Shown: positions 17,333 to 26,703 of the stretch, piece by piece
How the letters are laid out: every line of letters begins with the position of its first letter
Numbering within the stretch: the stretch's first letter is position 1
Origin: ZC4RG20 sp964553875
Lineage (GTDB): Bacteria > Pseudomonadota > Gammaproteobacteria > Steroidobacterales > Rariloculaceae
Reading direction: 5' to 3'
Length of the DNA: 64,000 bases
Assembly (NCBI GenBank): GCA_964553875.1
Contig: CAZKNH010000005.1
Span: 1 to 64,000 of the forward strand
Position numbers and translations under genes: made by a program
Notes under the pieces: model-generated
What the model saw: the letters and a program-made list of their open reading frames with translations, nothing else
The model's database searches: none
What the model was told of the DNA's origin: nothing

Positions 17333-18685
17333 TCATTGCGACGCGGCTACGAGATCGTATTGCGAATCGAGCTCGCGCCTGAAGCCGGCGAGGCGCTCTC
17401 GAACCGTCGAACGCTCGATCTCGAGCCGCGACTCGAGCGCGTCGAGGGCGGCGCGAATCTCCGGCACGTCCGACCGCTCGATGTCGAGGCAGTAACGCTC
17501 CTGCCCGAGCTCCCGCATCAGATCAACGACCTTCCGATCGTAGGACAGCGCGACCACTGGCGTGCCCGCGAGCTGCGACAGCACGACGCCGTGAAGCCGG
17601 CTCGCGACGACGATATCGAGGTCCGATGCGGCACGCATGAACTCCTCGACCGTCTCCGACGGAGGCACGTCCGGCAAGAGTTCGTCGCCCAACCGCGGCT
17701 TCACGAGCTCGAGCAGCTCCTGGACGGATCGACGGTCCGGGCCGTCGCTCGCGAGCAAGGACACGCGGTAGCCCTTCTCCGCCAGGCCGACCGTCACCTC
17801 CGCGAGCCGGTGCAGGTGCGTCTCGTACGCCGCCGCATCCTTTCTCGGCCAGACTCGCGGATCGCAGTAGGCCATCGGGCTGATGCCGACCCGCCGCGAC
17901 GCCGGGCCCTGCTTCGTCGGGCCGCGCGTGAGGCTGAACGCGAGATCGGGCAGCACGGGATCGGCGTCTGCGAGCCGGAATCCCACGTCCCGCATGCGCC
18001 GCCGCGATCCTTCGTCGCGGTAGGACCGATAATGTGCCCATCGCAACGCCGCACGCGTCAGCAAGCGGCTCGCGCGCGACTCGAGCGTGCCGAAACCCAC
18101 GCTCAGAACCACCACTCGCCGCCCCAAGAGCCTCGCGAGCAACGTCCACTTCGCGAGCGCGTAAGGGTGTCCCCACGGCCCGCCCCAGTAATCATCGAGC
18201 TGCCCGCCGCCCGATACGATCAGCGTGTCGACCTGTTTCAGCACCGCGACCGCGCCGCGAACGTGGTCGAGCTCGCGACGGATCATGCCGAGCGCGCCGC
18301 TCGGCACGAGCGCGCGCGCAACACCCGCTATGCACGAGCGCAGCCGACTGCGGCGCGGCGGAGGCGAGACAACGTCGACCCTTCCCCGTGCCCCGCTCTG
18401 CGCCGCCCGGGCGTCCGGGTCGCGATTCTTCGGCACTATTCCGTAACCCGGTAACGATCGGGCGCCAATCGGATAAGCCGGGATGCCGTGACGACGCTCC
18501 GTGTCGAGCGGGCGAAGCGTGATGCCGACGAAGGTCGCGTGCGGGACACGCCGCCGCAGGTTCTCGAGCACGGCTTCCTGAATCGCCGCGTCGCCGAGGT
18601 TGCCGTGTCCGCACGGGCTCAGCAACGCGAACCGGCAAGCGGCCCGGCTCGTCGGGACGGCGTCGGCGCGTATGACCCGGCTCAC
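17333..18685 (-). CDS. polysaccharide pyruvyl transferase family protein
   Basis: A 450-residue protein of the CsaB/WcaK-type polysaccharide pyruvyl transferase family, which adds ketal-linked pyruvate to sugars and gives negative charge. The N-terminal LLSPCGHGNLGDAAIQEAVLENLRRR is the family's GNxGD motif; LIVSGGGQLDDYWGG and the C-terminal ASDLDIVVASRLHGVVLSQLAGTPVVALSYDRKV (R-x-H motif) are also characteristic. The start is GTG 18685, overlapping the stop of the ABC ATPase gene (GTGA). The open frame extends a further 65 codons inside the ATPase gene but has no family sequence there. Confidence 0.87.
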   Translation of the reverse strand: MSRVIRADAVPTSRAACRFALLSPCGHGNLGDAAIQEAVLENLRRRVPHATFVGITLRPLDTERRHGIPAYPIGARSLPGYGIVPKNRDPDARAAQSGARGRVDVVSPPPRRSRLRSCIAGVARALVPSGALGMIRRELDHVRGAVAVLKQVDTLIVSGGGQLDDYWGGPWGHPYALAKWTLLARLLGRRVVVLSVGFGTLESRASRLLTRAALRWAHYRSYRDEGSRRRMRDVGFRLADADPVLPDLAFSLTRGPTKQGPASRRVGISPMAYCDPRVWPRKDAAAYETHLHRLAEVTVGLAEKGYRVSLLASDGPDRRSVQELLELVKPRLGDELLPDVPPSETVEEFMRAASDLDIVVASRLHGVVLSQLAGTPVVALSYDRKVVDLMRELGQERYCLDIERSDVPEIRAALDALESRLEIERSTVRERLAGFRRELDSQYDLVAASQ

Positions 18686-19893
18686 GACGCGATCAGCTCG
18701 TCGCCCACGATCCGGGGTTTGCAGGCGATGATCCCCTTCCAGGCCTCCACCGGTGACCCGATGTACAGGGTCGCCGCCGGATCCCAGTAGTCGCAGAACT
18801 CTTCCTTGTCGTGCCGATAGGCGGATACGCAAATCTGATACGTGCCGGGCCCCATCGCGAGATCGATCTCGTACTCGCACCGGAGCTTGTCACCCGGCTC
18901 GAGGTCGTAAGCTCGCCCGAGCCGACGTGTCGACGTATCGAAGATCACGCGGTAATCCTCGTCCCGGATGTAGAGCGGCAGTGAAAAATCCTTCACCGGC
19001 TGGCGCGCCGTGACCTCGATGCGGACACGCACCCGCTCGCCGGTATCGAACCTGATCGATTCCCCCCGTTCGCCGGTGACGGTGACGTCGTCGATCGTGA
19101 CGGCGGTGTTCTCGTCCGTCTTGCGCTGATTCCGCACGGCGTCCATGTAACCTTTGATGACGCTCGCGGTGGGACCGATCATCAACGTCTTGCCGTGATC
19201 GAGCAGCAGCGAGCGCTGGCAGAGCTCCATGACCGCGCGAAGATTGTGCGATACGAACAGCACGGTCGTGCCGTTGCGAATGATTTCCATCATTCGATTG
19301 AGGCACTTCTGCTGGAAAACGTGATCGCCGACGCTGAGCACCTCGTCCACGATCATCACGTCGGGATCGACGTGAGCGGCGATCGAAAAGCCGAGGCGCG
19401 CATACATTCCCGAGGAGTAGCGCTTCACCGGCGTGTCGATGAAATCCGCGAGGCCCGAGAACTCGATGATCGCGTCGAGCTTGGAATCGATTTCCCGACG
19501 CCGCATGCCGAGGATCGTGCCGTTCAGGTAGATGTTCTCCCGCCCCGTGAGGTCGGGATGGAATCCGGCGGAGACCTCGATCAGCGCCGACAGCCGGCCG
19601 GACACGGTCATCGAGCCCTTCGTCGGCTTCATGACCCCGCTCAAGATCTTCAGGATCGTGCTCTTGCCGGCGCCGTTGTGGCCGATGATGCCGAAGGCCT
19701 CGCCTTTCTGCACCTCGAAGGACACGTCCTGCAAGGCCCAAAACTCCTGCTTGCCGGTCAGCTCGCCGCGCGCCAGCGGACGGCGCAGCATGCGGCCGAT
19801 CATGGCCGGAATCTGGTCCCGCAACGAATCGTGCAGCTCCCCGCGGCGGAACTTCTTGTAAACGTGTTCGAGCCTCAGTGCGACGTCTGACAT
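18682..19893 (-). CDS. wzt: ABC transporter ATPase Wzt with carbohydrate-binding C-terminal domain
   Basis: A 403-residue polysaccharide-export ATPase. The nucleotide-binding domain has Walker A GHNGAGKST, signature YSSGMYARLG, Walker B VMIVDEVLSVGD and the H-loop LFVSHN. The region after about residue 255 (AVTIDDVTVTGERGESIRFDTGERVRVRIE onward) is the Wzt_C-type beta-sandwich, which in characterised systems binds the polymer's non-reducing end. It pairs with the membrane subunit gene 12 bases upstream. Together they export a polysaccharide finished in the cytoplasm. The C-terminal domain suggests a chain-end-modified polymer, as in O-antigens of this class. Confidence 0.93.
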   Translation of the reverse strand: MSDVALRLEHVYKKFRRGELHDSLRDQIPAMIGRMLRRPLARGELTGKQEFWALQDVSFEVQKGEAFGIIGHNGAGKSTILKILSGVMKPTKGSMTVSGRLSALIEVSAGFHPDLTGRENIYLNGTILGMRRREIDSKLDAIIEFSGLADFIDTPVKRYSSGMYARLGFSIAAHVDPDVMIVDEVLSVGDHVFQQKCLNRMMEIIRNGTTVLFVSHNLRAVMELCQRSLLLDHGKTLMIGPTASVIKGYMDAVRNQRKTDENTAVTIDDVTVTGERGESIRFDTGERVRVRIEVTARQPVKDFSLPLYIRDEDYRVIFDTSTRRLGRAYDLEPGDKLRCEYEIDLAMGPGTYQICVSAYRHDKEEFCDYWDPAATLYIGSPVEAWKGIIACKPRIVGDELIAS

Positions 19894-19905
19894 GGAACCT
19901 CGAAG

Positions 19906-20691
19906 CTAGATTCTCTCGGCGAAGGCCGGCTCGACGCGCTTGAAGAAGCGAAAGCCGAAAAACAGCAAAGCGAGACCTACGGCGGCGCTATAGCCCAGCC
20001 AAGGGAGATCCGGCGCTCGCCCCCTTACGATGACGAACTCGACGCTTTCGAGCACCGGAGCGACCGGATTGAGCAGAATGAACTCGCGTGCGTCCCCGAC
20101 CATGTCGGTCGTATAGAGCACGGGCGTGAAGAAGATGCCGAAGGTGAGGAACACCTCGACGATGTACTTCACGTCCCTGAAGAAGAGACTGGCCGCCGAT
20201 ACGAAGAAGCCGATGCCGAGGCAAAGCGAAACCAGCACGACGAGAAGCACTGGCAGCCACAGCACCTGCAGCCCGACTTCGAGCCCCGCGAGCGTCAGGG
20301 CCACCGTGAGCGCGGCGGACGCGACCATGAAGTCGAACATGTTCGAGATGACCGTCGAGATCGGGAATATCTCCCTGGGAAAGTAGATTTTCGTCACCAG
20401 GTTCGCATTACCGATCAGGCACGAGGTCGAAAAGCGCACCGTCGAGACGAAGAACGCCCAGGGCACGGATTTCACTGCCACCGCTGCAATGTCGGTCATC
20501 CTGAGCGGCGTATTCGACAGGACCGAGTACCCGTATCGCACGATGACGCCGGCAAGCACGATCAGCATGGGCATCAGCAACGCCCACAGGAATCCCATGA
20601 CCGACTGCTTGTACTTGATCCGGATGTCGCGATACGCGAGCGTCCACAACAATTCCCTGTACTGGACGAGATCGGCGAGTGCCTGCCGCAT
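19906..20691 (-). CDS. wzm: ABC transporter permease Wzm
   Basis: A 261-residue ABC-2 type membrane protein with about six hydrophobic segments. These include SVMGFLWALLMPMLIVLAGVIV, MVASAALTVALTLAGLEVGL, VLLVVLVSLCLGIGFFVSAA and a final AAVGLALLFFGFRFFKRVEP. The cytoplasmic N-terminal helix LVQYRELLWTLAYRDIRIKYKQS is typical of polysaccharide ABC exporters. It forms the translocation channel with Wzt and is second in the operon, after the UDP-xylose synthase-like gene. Confidence 0.92.
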   Translation of the reverse strand: MRQALADLVQYRELLWTLAYRDIRIKYKQSVMGFLWALLMPMLIVLAGVIVRYGYSVLSNTPLRMTDIAAVAVKSVPWAFFVSTVRFSTSCLIGNANLVTKIYFPREIFPISTVISNMFDFMVASAALTVALTLAGLEVGLQVLWLPVLLVVLVSLCLGIGFFVSAASLFFRDVKYIVEVFLTFGIFFTPVLYTTDMVGDAREFILLNPVAPVLESVEFVIVRGRAPDLPWLGYSAAVGLALLFFGFRFFKRVEPAFAERI

Positions 20692-20821
20692 CGATGGATC
20701 CTACTCGCCTAGCCGGAAACCGGTCGGGCTAGGACGACGCAAAGCAAATCGGGTGCCGCGGCCGGGAACCCGCGGCTCACATGGGCCGACGGACGAGACG
20801 AGACTGGTCGGAACCATGCCG

Positions 20822-21805
20822 TCATGACGCCGTGGACCACGCCTTCTCCGTCTTCCCGGACAGCAGGTTGTCGAAGTAGGCGATCGTCGGCGGCAGACCT
20901 TCGCGAAGCGGCGTCACGGCTTTCCATCCGAGCTGCGTCTCCGCGAGCGTGGTATCGGGCTTGCGCTGCCGCGGATCATCCGACGGCAGCGGCCTGCGCA
21001 CGATCTTCGAGCGTGAGTTCGTGAGCTCCAGCACCAGCTCGGCCAGCTCTGCGATCGTGAACTCGGTCCCGTTCCCGAGGTTCACCGGCCCAGTGAACTC
21101 GTCCGGGGAATCCATCAGCCGCAAGAAGCCCTCGATCAGATCCGAAACATAGCAGAAAGATCGGGTTTGCGAACCGTCGCCGTAGATCGTGATCGGCTCG
21201 TTGGTCAGGGCCTGCACGATGAAGTTGGAGACGACCCGTCCATCGTTCGGGTGCATCCTCGGCCCGTAGGTGTTGAAGATCCGGGCCACCTTGATGCGCA
21301 GGCGATGCTGGCGGTGGTAGTCGAAAAACAGTGTTTCCGCGCAACGTTTACCCTCGTCGTAGCACGAGCGCAGGCCGATCGGGTTCACGTGCCCCCAATA
21401 CGTCTCCGGCTGCGGGTGCACTTCCGGGTCGCCGTAGACCTCGCTGGTCGACGCCTGAAAGATCTTCGCCTTCAAGCGCTTGGCCAGCCCCAGCATGTTG
21501 ATCGAGCCGTGCACGCTCGTCTTCGTGGTTTGCACGGGATCGTTCTGATAGTGGATCGGCGATGCGGGGCACGCGAGATTGAAGATCTCGTCGACTTCGA
21601 CGTACAGAGGAAACGTGATGTCGTGGCGCATCAGCTCGAACCTCGGATTGTCGAGCAGGTGCGCGACGTTACGCTTCGTTCCCGTGTAAAAGTTGTCGAC
21701 GCAAAGCACGTCCCGCCCCATGGCAAGCAACCGCTCGCACAGGTGAGAGCCTAGAAAGCCCGCGCCACCGGTAACAAGCACCCTGATAACGGTTGGATCC
21801 TTCAC
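20822..21805 (-). CDS. UDP-glucuronate decarboxylase (UDP-xylose synthase-like)
   Basis: A 327-residue extended SDR strongly resembling UDP-xylose synthases, which convert UDP-glucuronate to UDP-xylose. It has GGAGFLGSHLCERLL, DNFYTGTKRNV, the HDITFPLYVEVDEIFNLACPASPIHYQ segment typical of this group, STSEVYGDP, and YDEGKRCAE for the catalytic YxxxK. The start is most likely GTG 21805; no strong ribosome-binding site is visible and the frame stays open upstream. It is the first gene of the ABC-export operon. Its substrate could come from the UDP-glucose dehydrogenase at 62046-63401. Confidence 0.89.
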   Translation of the reverse strand: MKDPTVIRVLVTGGAGFLGSHLCERLLAMGRDVLCVDNFYTGTKRNVAHLLDNPRFELMRHDITFPLYVEVDEIFNLACPASPIHYQNDPVQTTKTSVHGSINMLGLAKRLKAKIFQASTSEVYGDPEVHPQPETYWGHVNPIGLRSCYDEGKRCAETLFFDYHRQHRLRIKVARIFNTYGPRMHPNDGRVVSNFIVQALTNEPITIYGDGSQTRSFCYVSDLIEGFLRLMDSPDEFTGPVNLGNGTEFTIAELAELVLELTNSRSKIVRRPLPSDDPRQRKPDTTLAETQLGWKAVTPLREGLPPTIAYFDNLLSGKTEKAWSTAS

Positions 21806-22226
21806 GTTCTGGCCGCTCTGATTAGGTTGTTGTGGGCTGTCAGCAGCGCGACGGCCGACAGCGCGGTCGTTGTACCTGGCTGGCGTCAGATTATGCCAGA
21901 TGGCGGCTGACGGAATTGTGATACGCATCCCTGCGCGCGCACCTCGACGAACGCGTCTGCAATCGGTCGAAGGCTGCTCGGACGGGAGTAAGCTTGCACG
22001 GTTCACGTTTCCACGCTCGCCTGCTTCGAGCCTCTCGTTCCGATGATAGAATCGCCGGGCAAAAACGCGTGCGAGGCATCCCGTTCCCCCTGCATGGCAA
22101 GCGCCCGGGTAGCGGTAACGGCCTGAGCACGCGGCCAGGCCCCAGGGGCCGAATGGCAAGCACCGGCCTCGCAGCGCATTGCGCCGGCGAGCTGGCGACG
22201 CTTCCCTGACAAGAAGAGCCAACAGA
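21806..22226. other. divergent intergenic region (421 bases)
   Basis: The gap between the ABC-export operon (minus) and the amidotransferase operon (plus). It contains the inverted repeat GCTGTC (21836-21841) / GACAGC (21857-21862), and two similar ATGGCAAGC words (near 22093 and 22152). No convincing promoter is visible. A 71-codon open frame at 21994-22209 has no family features and is not called. Confidence 0.5.
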
Positions 22227-24164
22227 ATGTGCGGGATCACCGGTATCGTCGATCTTCGCGGTCAGCGGCCGATCGACGAGCGGACGCTGCGCCGAATGAA
22301 CGCTGCGTTGACCCACCGAGGACCGGATGGAGACGGATTCCATGTCGAACCCGGTGTCGGCTTGGGTCACCGCCGGCTTTCGATCATCGATCTGGCCGGC
22401 GGCGCACAACCCCTCTACAACGAAGACCGTTCCGTCGTCGTCACCTACAACGGCGAAATCTACAACTACCGCGAGCTCGTCACGGAGCTGACTGCGCTCG
22501 GCCACCGCTTCAGTACCCACTGCGACACCGAGGTCATAGTCCACGGGTGGGAAGAATGGGGCGTCCGTTGCCTCGATCGGTTCAACGGCATGTTCGCGTT
22601 CGCCTTGTGGGACCGGCGCAACCAGGTGCTGTTCCTCGCACGCGATCGACTCGGCATCAAGCCGCTTCACTACTCGTTCCTCGCGGACGGCTCGATCGTG
22701 TTCGGCTCGGAGCTCAAAGCCGTCACGGCGCATCCCGGCGTCGATCGGAAGCTCGACGCCAAGGCCATCGAGGAATTCTTCGCCTTCGGCTACTCGGCGG
22801 ATCCGCGCAGCGTCTACGAGCACGTGAAGAAGCTCGAAGCGGGCACGTACCTGCTGCTCCGGCGCGGCGAGCTGCCGAAACCCGCCGTCCGCTACTGGGA
22901 CGTGGCGCTCGATCGCCCGGCCGCCGTGAACGATGTTTCCCCCGATGTGCTCGAGGAGCTTCGCTCGCGGCTGAAGGCCGCGGTGGGCCGGCAGCTGGTC
23001 TCGGACGTTCCGCTCGGAGCGTTCCTCTCCGGCGGCATCGACTCGAGCGCCGTCGTGGCGATGATGCGCGAGCTGATCCCCGGATCCATCCTGACGTGCT
23101 CGATCGGGTTCCGCGAGCCTCAGTACGACGAATCGAGGCACGCGAACCTCGTCGCGCAGCTCAAGCGCACGGATCACAAGTCGGAGGTCGTCGAAGCCTC
23201 GGATTACACCCTGCTCGATCGGCTGGTCGGCATCTATGACGAACCTTATGCCGACAGCTCCGCGATCCCGACGTACCGCGTCTGCGAGCTCGCGCGCCGC
23301 CATGTCACGGTCGCGCTCTCCGGAGACGGCGGCGACGAAAGCTTCATCGGCTATCGGCGCTACAGGCTTTTCTCTGCCGAGGAGCGGCTGCGCGCGCTGC
23401 TGCCCGCGCCGTTGCGGCGGGCCGTGTTCGGCCCCCTCGGCGAGATCTATCCGAAGCTCGATTGGGCACCGCGAGTCTTTCGAGGCAAGTCGACGTTCCA
23501 GGCGCTCGCCCGCGAGTCCCTGGACGCTTACCTGCACGCCGTATCGATCTTCCCGGAGGCGAACCGCGTAGAGCTCTACTCCGAGCGTTTCCTGTCGGAG
23601 CTGCAGGGTTACCGAGCGCGCGAGGTCTTCAAACGGTACCTGCGCGACAAGGAATTCCCGGACAGCCTGCGAATGGTTCAGTACCTCGATTTCAAGACCT
23701 ATCTGCCGTGCGACATCCTGACGAAGGTGGATCGGGCTAGCATGGCCCATAGCCTCGAGGTCCGCGTACCGCTGCTCGATCACGAGTTCGTGAGCTGGGT
23801 CGCCGGACTCGGGACGCGCACGAAGCTGAAAGGCGGCGACGGCAAGCACATACTCAAGCAGGCCCTACGCCCGGTCCTCCCGGACGACGTGCTGTACCGG
23901 CGTAAGATGGGCTTCGCAGTTCCGATCGACGTGTGGTTCCGCGGGCCCCTGCGCCAGCACGTCGCGGCGACGGTTACCGGACCGCGCCTCAAGGAATGCG
24001 GGCTGTTCAAGCCGGAGCAGCTCGATCGCCTCGTCAGCGAGCATCGATCGGGCCGCCGGAATCACAAGCCCATTTTGTGGTCGCTGCTGATGTTCGACGG
24101 CTTCCTGCAGGCGCAGCAGCAATCGCCGGAGATGCCAGAGCAGTGCGCGGCGGCGAACGCATAG
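22227..24164 (+). CDS. asparagine synthase-type amidotransferase, XrtA-associated type 1
   Basis: A 645-residue two-domain glutamine amidotransferase. The class-II glutaminase domain starts MCGITGIVDLRG with Cys2 as nucleophile and continues with LTHRGPDGDG, GLGHRRLSIIDLAGG and YNGEIYNYREL. The synthetase domain has the ATP-pyrophosphatase loop LSGGIDSSAV (around residue 265) and ALSGDGGDESFIGY. It matches the exosortase-A-associated amidotransferase 1 group, which accompanies EPS loci and probably amidates a sugar carboxylate or a precursor. The ATG at 22227 is the only start that exposes Cys2. It heads a coupled operon with GT4 and AlgD-like genes. Confidence 0.91.
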   Translation: MCGITGIVDLRGQRPIDERTLRRMNAALTHRGPDGDGFHVEPGVGLGHRRLSIIDLAGGAQPLYNEDRSVVVTYNGEIYNYRELVTELTALGHRFSTHCDTEVIVHGWEEWGVRCLDRFNGMFAFALWDRRNQVLFLARDRLGIKPLHYSFLADGSIVFGSELKAVTAHPGVDRKLDAKAIEEFFAFGYSADPRSVYEHVKKLEAGTYLLLRRGELPKPAVRYWDVALDRPAAVNDVSPDVLEELRSRLKAAVGRQLVSDVPLGAFLSGGIDSSAVVAMMRELIPGSILTCSIGFREPQYDESRHANLVAQLKRTDHKSEVVEASDYTLLDRLVGIYDEPYADSSAIPTYRVCELARRHVTVALSGDGGDESFIGYRRYRLFSAEERLRALLPAPLRRAVFGPLGEIYPKLDWAPRVFRGKSTFQALARESLDAYLHAVSIFPEANRVELYSERFLSELQGYRAREVFKRYLRDKEFPDSLRMVQYLDFKTYLPCDILTKVDRASMAHSLEVRVPLLDHEFVSWVAGLGTRTKLKGGDGKHILKQALRPVLPDDVLYRRKMGFAVPIDVWFRGPLRQHVAATVTGPRLKECGLFKPEQLDRLVSEHRSGRRNHKPILWSLLMFDGFLQAQQQSPEMPEQCAAANA

Positions 24165-25390
24165 TCAGCGTCTGCCGCTGGCTGCCGTCGCCGGACGATC
24201 CGATCGCGGGCTTGTTCGTCCAAAGGCGGCTCGAGGCGCTCGGCAAACTGGCCGACGTCGAGGTGCTCCAGCCGATACCGTACTTCCCGGGGCTCCGACG
24301 CATCCCCGCGTGGGCGACGGCGCGAACGCGCCGCTCGGGCGGGCTCGAGATCCATCATCGGCCGATGTTCTACATCCCGAAGGTGCTGAAATCCCTCGAC
24401 GGCTACTGGTTGTACCGCTCGATTCGAGACGCCGTCCGCCGGGCTCACGCGGAGCGGCGGATCGACGCGATCGACGCCCACTTCGGCTATCCGGACGGCG
24501 TCGGCGCCGGGCGGGCCGCGCGCAGCCTCGGCATCCCCTACTTCATCACGTTCCGCGGCCTCGAGGCGGACTACGTGGACGATCCACAGATCGCGCCGCA
24601 GATCCGAGACGCCGTCACACACGCCGCCGGCTGCGTCTGCGTCGCTCACTTCTTGCGTGACGTCGCGCTTCGCTACGGCGCCGAGCCGCGCCGTATCGGC
24701 GTGATTCACAACGCGGTCGACCGGGCGCTCTTCAAGCCGGGGGACCGCGCGGAAGCACGCGCGGCGCTCTCGATCGAGCCCGACTGCAAGCTCGTCGTCT
24801 CCGTCGGGAACCTGCTCGCGGTCAAAGGTCACCGGACACTGATCGCTGCATTCGCAGCGGTCCGCGCACGCATGCCGACCGCTCGCCTCGCGATCATCGG
24901 CGGCGCCGCTCACGAGCCCGACCACCCCGCGAAGCTCGCGGAGCAGGTGCGCGCGCTCGGGCTCGGCGATGCCGTGACCTTCGTCGGCAAGCTTCCGCCG
25001 CCCGAGGTCGTGCGGTGGCTTCGTGCCGCGGATGCGTTCGCGCTCGCGTCGCGCCGCGAAGGTTGCTGCAACGCCGTGCTCGAAGCGCTCGCGACCGGCG
25101 TGCCGGTCGTCGCGACGTCGGTCGGCGACAATCCGTACTTCGTCCAGGACGGCGCGAACGGCCATCTCGTGCCGGTGGATGACGTCGACGCGTTTGCCGC
25201 CGCGCTCGAGGCGGCTTTGGCGCGCGAGAGCTGGGACCCCGCCCGCATCTCCGCATCGCTGCGCGCCGGAGACTGGTCCGAAGTCGCGATACAGGTCTTG
25301 GACTTCTTCCGCGAACGCCTTCAGGATCTCGCACTGGACCGGCCGATGGCCGGCACCGGTCTGCCAGCACATCACGGACATCAGCGATGA
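24143..25390 (+). CDS. glycosyltransferase family 4
   Basis: A 415-residue GT-B enzyme. The N-terminal domain runs IVSVCRWLPSPDDPIAGLFVQRRLEAL to GIPYFITFRGLEADYV; the C-terminal domain has VVSVGNLLAVKGHRTLI, VTFVGKLPPPEVVRWL and the catalytic-type EGCCNAVLEALATGVPVVATSVG. The start is taken at GTG 24143, 22 bases inside the end of the amidotransferase gene, preceded by GGAG. It ends in ATGA with the AlgD-like gene. It probably adds a sugar to the XrtA-type EPS repeat unit. Confidence 0.86.
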   Translation: MRGGERIVSVCRWLPSPDDPIAGLFVQRRLEALGKLADVEVLQPIPYFPGLRRIPAWATARTRRSGGLEIHHRPMFYIPKVLKSLDGYWLYRSIRDAVRRAHAERRIDAIDAHFGYPDGVGAGRAARSLGIPYFITFRGLEADYVDDPQIAPQIRDAVTHAAGCVCVAHFLRDVALRYGAEPRRIGVIHNAVDRALFKPGDRAEARAALSIEPDCKLVVSVGNLLAVKGHRTLIAAFAAVRARMPTARLAIIGGAAHEPDHPAKLAEQVRALGLGDAVTFVGKLPPPEVVRWLRAADAFALASRREGCCNAVLEALATGVPVVATSVGDNPYFVQDGANGHLVPVDDVDAFAAALEAALARESWDPARISASLRAGDWSEVAIQVLDFFRERLQDLALDRPMAGTGLPAHHGHQR

Positions 25391-26703
25391 AAGTTTGCGT
25401 AATCGGTCTCGGCTACGTCGGAGCGGTGACGGCCGCCTGCCTCGCGCGCGACGGACACGAGGTGTTGGGAATCGATCGCGATCCGGTCAAGCTCGAGCTC
25501 CTCTCGAAGGGCCTCGCGCCCGTGATCGAGGACAAGATCGGCGAGATTACGCGGCAAGCGGCCGACAGCGGCAGACTGAAGGTCGCGAGCTCGGTCGACG
25601 GCGCGGCGACCGAGTGCGATCTGATCTTCGTATGCGTCGGTACTCCCTCGCTCAGGAACGGCGAGCAGGACTTGTCTGCGGTGCGGCGGGTCGCCGAGGA
25701 GCTCGGCGTCGCGTTGCGCACGGCGGCGGGCTATCCGGTCATCGTTCTGCGCTCGACGGTCTACCCCGGCACCACGGAGGACGTCGTATGCCCCATTCTG
25801 GAGGAGAACTCCGGGATGCGTGCGGGCGTCGACTTCGGCGTGTGCTTCCAGCCGGAGTTCCTTCGCGAGGGCTCGTCCGTCGACGATTTTTACAATCCGC
25901 CGTTCACGATAGTCGGCAGCGCCACGGCGCGCGCCACCGAGAAGGTCCGGGAGCTGTTCGGCAAGTTCCCCGCGCCGTTCTTCGAGACCACTTACCGGGT
26001 CGCGGAGATGCTGAAGCTCACCTGCAACGTCTTCCATGCGCTCAAGATTTCGTTCGCGAACGAGATCGGGCGTCTGAGCCAGAGCCTCGGCGTCGATGCG
26101 CGGGACGTCATGCGGCTCGTTTGCCAGGACACGAGCCTCAACATCTCGCCCGCCTATCTGCGCCCCGGCTTCGCGTTCGGCGGCTCGTGCCTGCCGAAGG
26201 ACCTGCGCGCGATTCTCCACCTCGCGAGAACCAGCGACGTGCAGTTGCCGATGCTGAGCGCAGTCGTGCAGACGAACGAGCTGCACATCGACCACGCCGC
26301 GCAGATGGTGATGGACGCGGGCTCCCGCAAGGTCGGCATGATCGGCCTGTCGTTCAAGCCCGGCACGGACGATCTGCGCGAGAGCCCGTTGGTGAGCCTC
26401 GCGGAGCGGCTGATCGGCAAGGGCTACGACCTGCGCATCTTCGACCCGGCCGTGAACCTTTCTCGCCTCATCGGCGCCAACAAGCGCTTCATCGAGGAAA
26501 CGATTCCGCACATCGAGTCGCTGCTCGTGGCGGACATCGACGCGGTGCTCGAGCACTGCGACGTGCTCGTCGTCGGGCAAAAGCACGAACGGTTGCAGGC
26601 GCTCCTCGCCCGGCACGGCGAGCGCCTGCGCCGCGTCGTCGATCTCGTCGGGCTGCCCCGCGAGTCGCTCGGGACGATCGCTATCGTCGGGGCCTGCTGG
26701 TGA
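25387..26703 (+). CDS. GDP-mannose 6-dehydrogenase-like (AlgD family)
   Basis: A 438-residue nucleotide-sugar 6-dehydrogenase. The NAD motif is MKVCVIGLGYVGAVTAACLA, the active-site cysteine lies in GFAFGGSCLPKD (about residue 262), and further conserved segments are FICVGTP-like FVCVGTPS, PEFLREG and GLSFKPGTDDLRESPLV. Several stretches and the C-terminal GACW ending resemble Pseudomonas AlgD, which makes GDP-mannuronic acid, more than UDP-glucose dehydrogenases such as the one at 62046-63401. Substrate assignment to GDP-mannose is inferred from this resemblance. It is coupled by 4-base ATGA overlaps to both neighbouring glycosyltransferases. Confidence 0.84.
   Translation: MKVCVIGLGYVGAVTAACLARDGHEVLGIDRDPVKLELLSKGLAPVIEDKIGEITRQAADSGRLKVASSVDGAATECDLIFVCVGTPSLRNGEQDLSAVRRVAEELGVALRTAAGYPVIVLRSTVYPGTTEDVVCPILEENSGMRAGVDFGVCFQPEFLREGSSVDDFYNPPFTIVGSATARATEKVRELFGKFPAPFFETTYRVAEMLKLTCNVFHALKISFANEIGRLSQSLGVDARDVMRLVCQDTSLNISPAYLRPGFAFGGSCLPKDLRAILHLARTSDVQLPMLSAVVQTNELHIDHAAQMVMDAGSRKVGMIGLSFKPGTDDLRESPLVSLAERLIGKGYDLRIFDPAVNLSRLIGANKRFIEETIPHIESLLVADIDAVLEHCDVLVVGQKHERLQALLARHGERLRRVVDLVGLPRESLGTIAIVGACW

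Noticed and set aside
21994..22209. 71-codon open frame in the divergent gap
   Set aside because: No ribosome-binding site, family similarity or conserved features; probably chance in GC-rich DNA.
21891..23849. 652-codon open frame on the minus strand over the amidotransferase gene
   Set aside because: It mirrors the well-supported amidotransferase gene in an antisense frame and has no recognisable domain.
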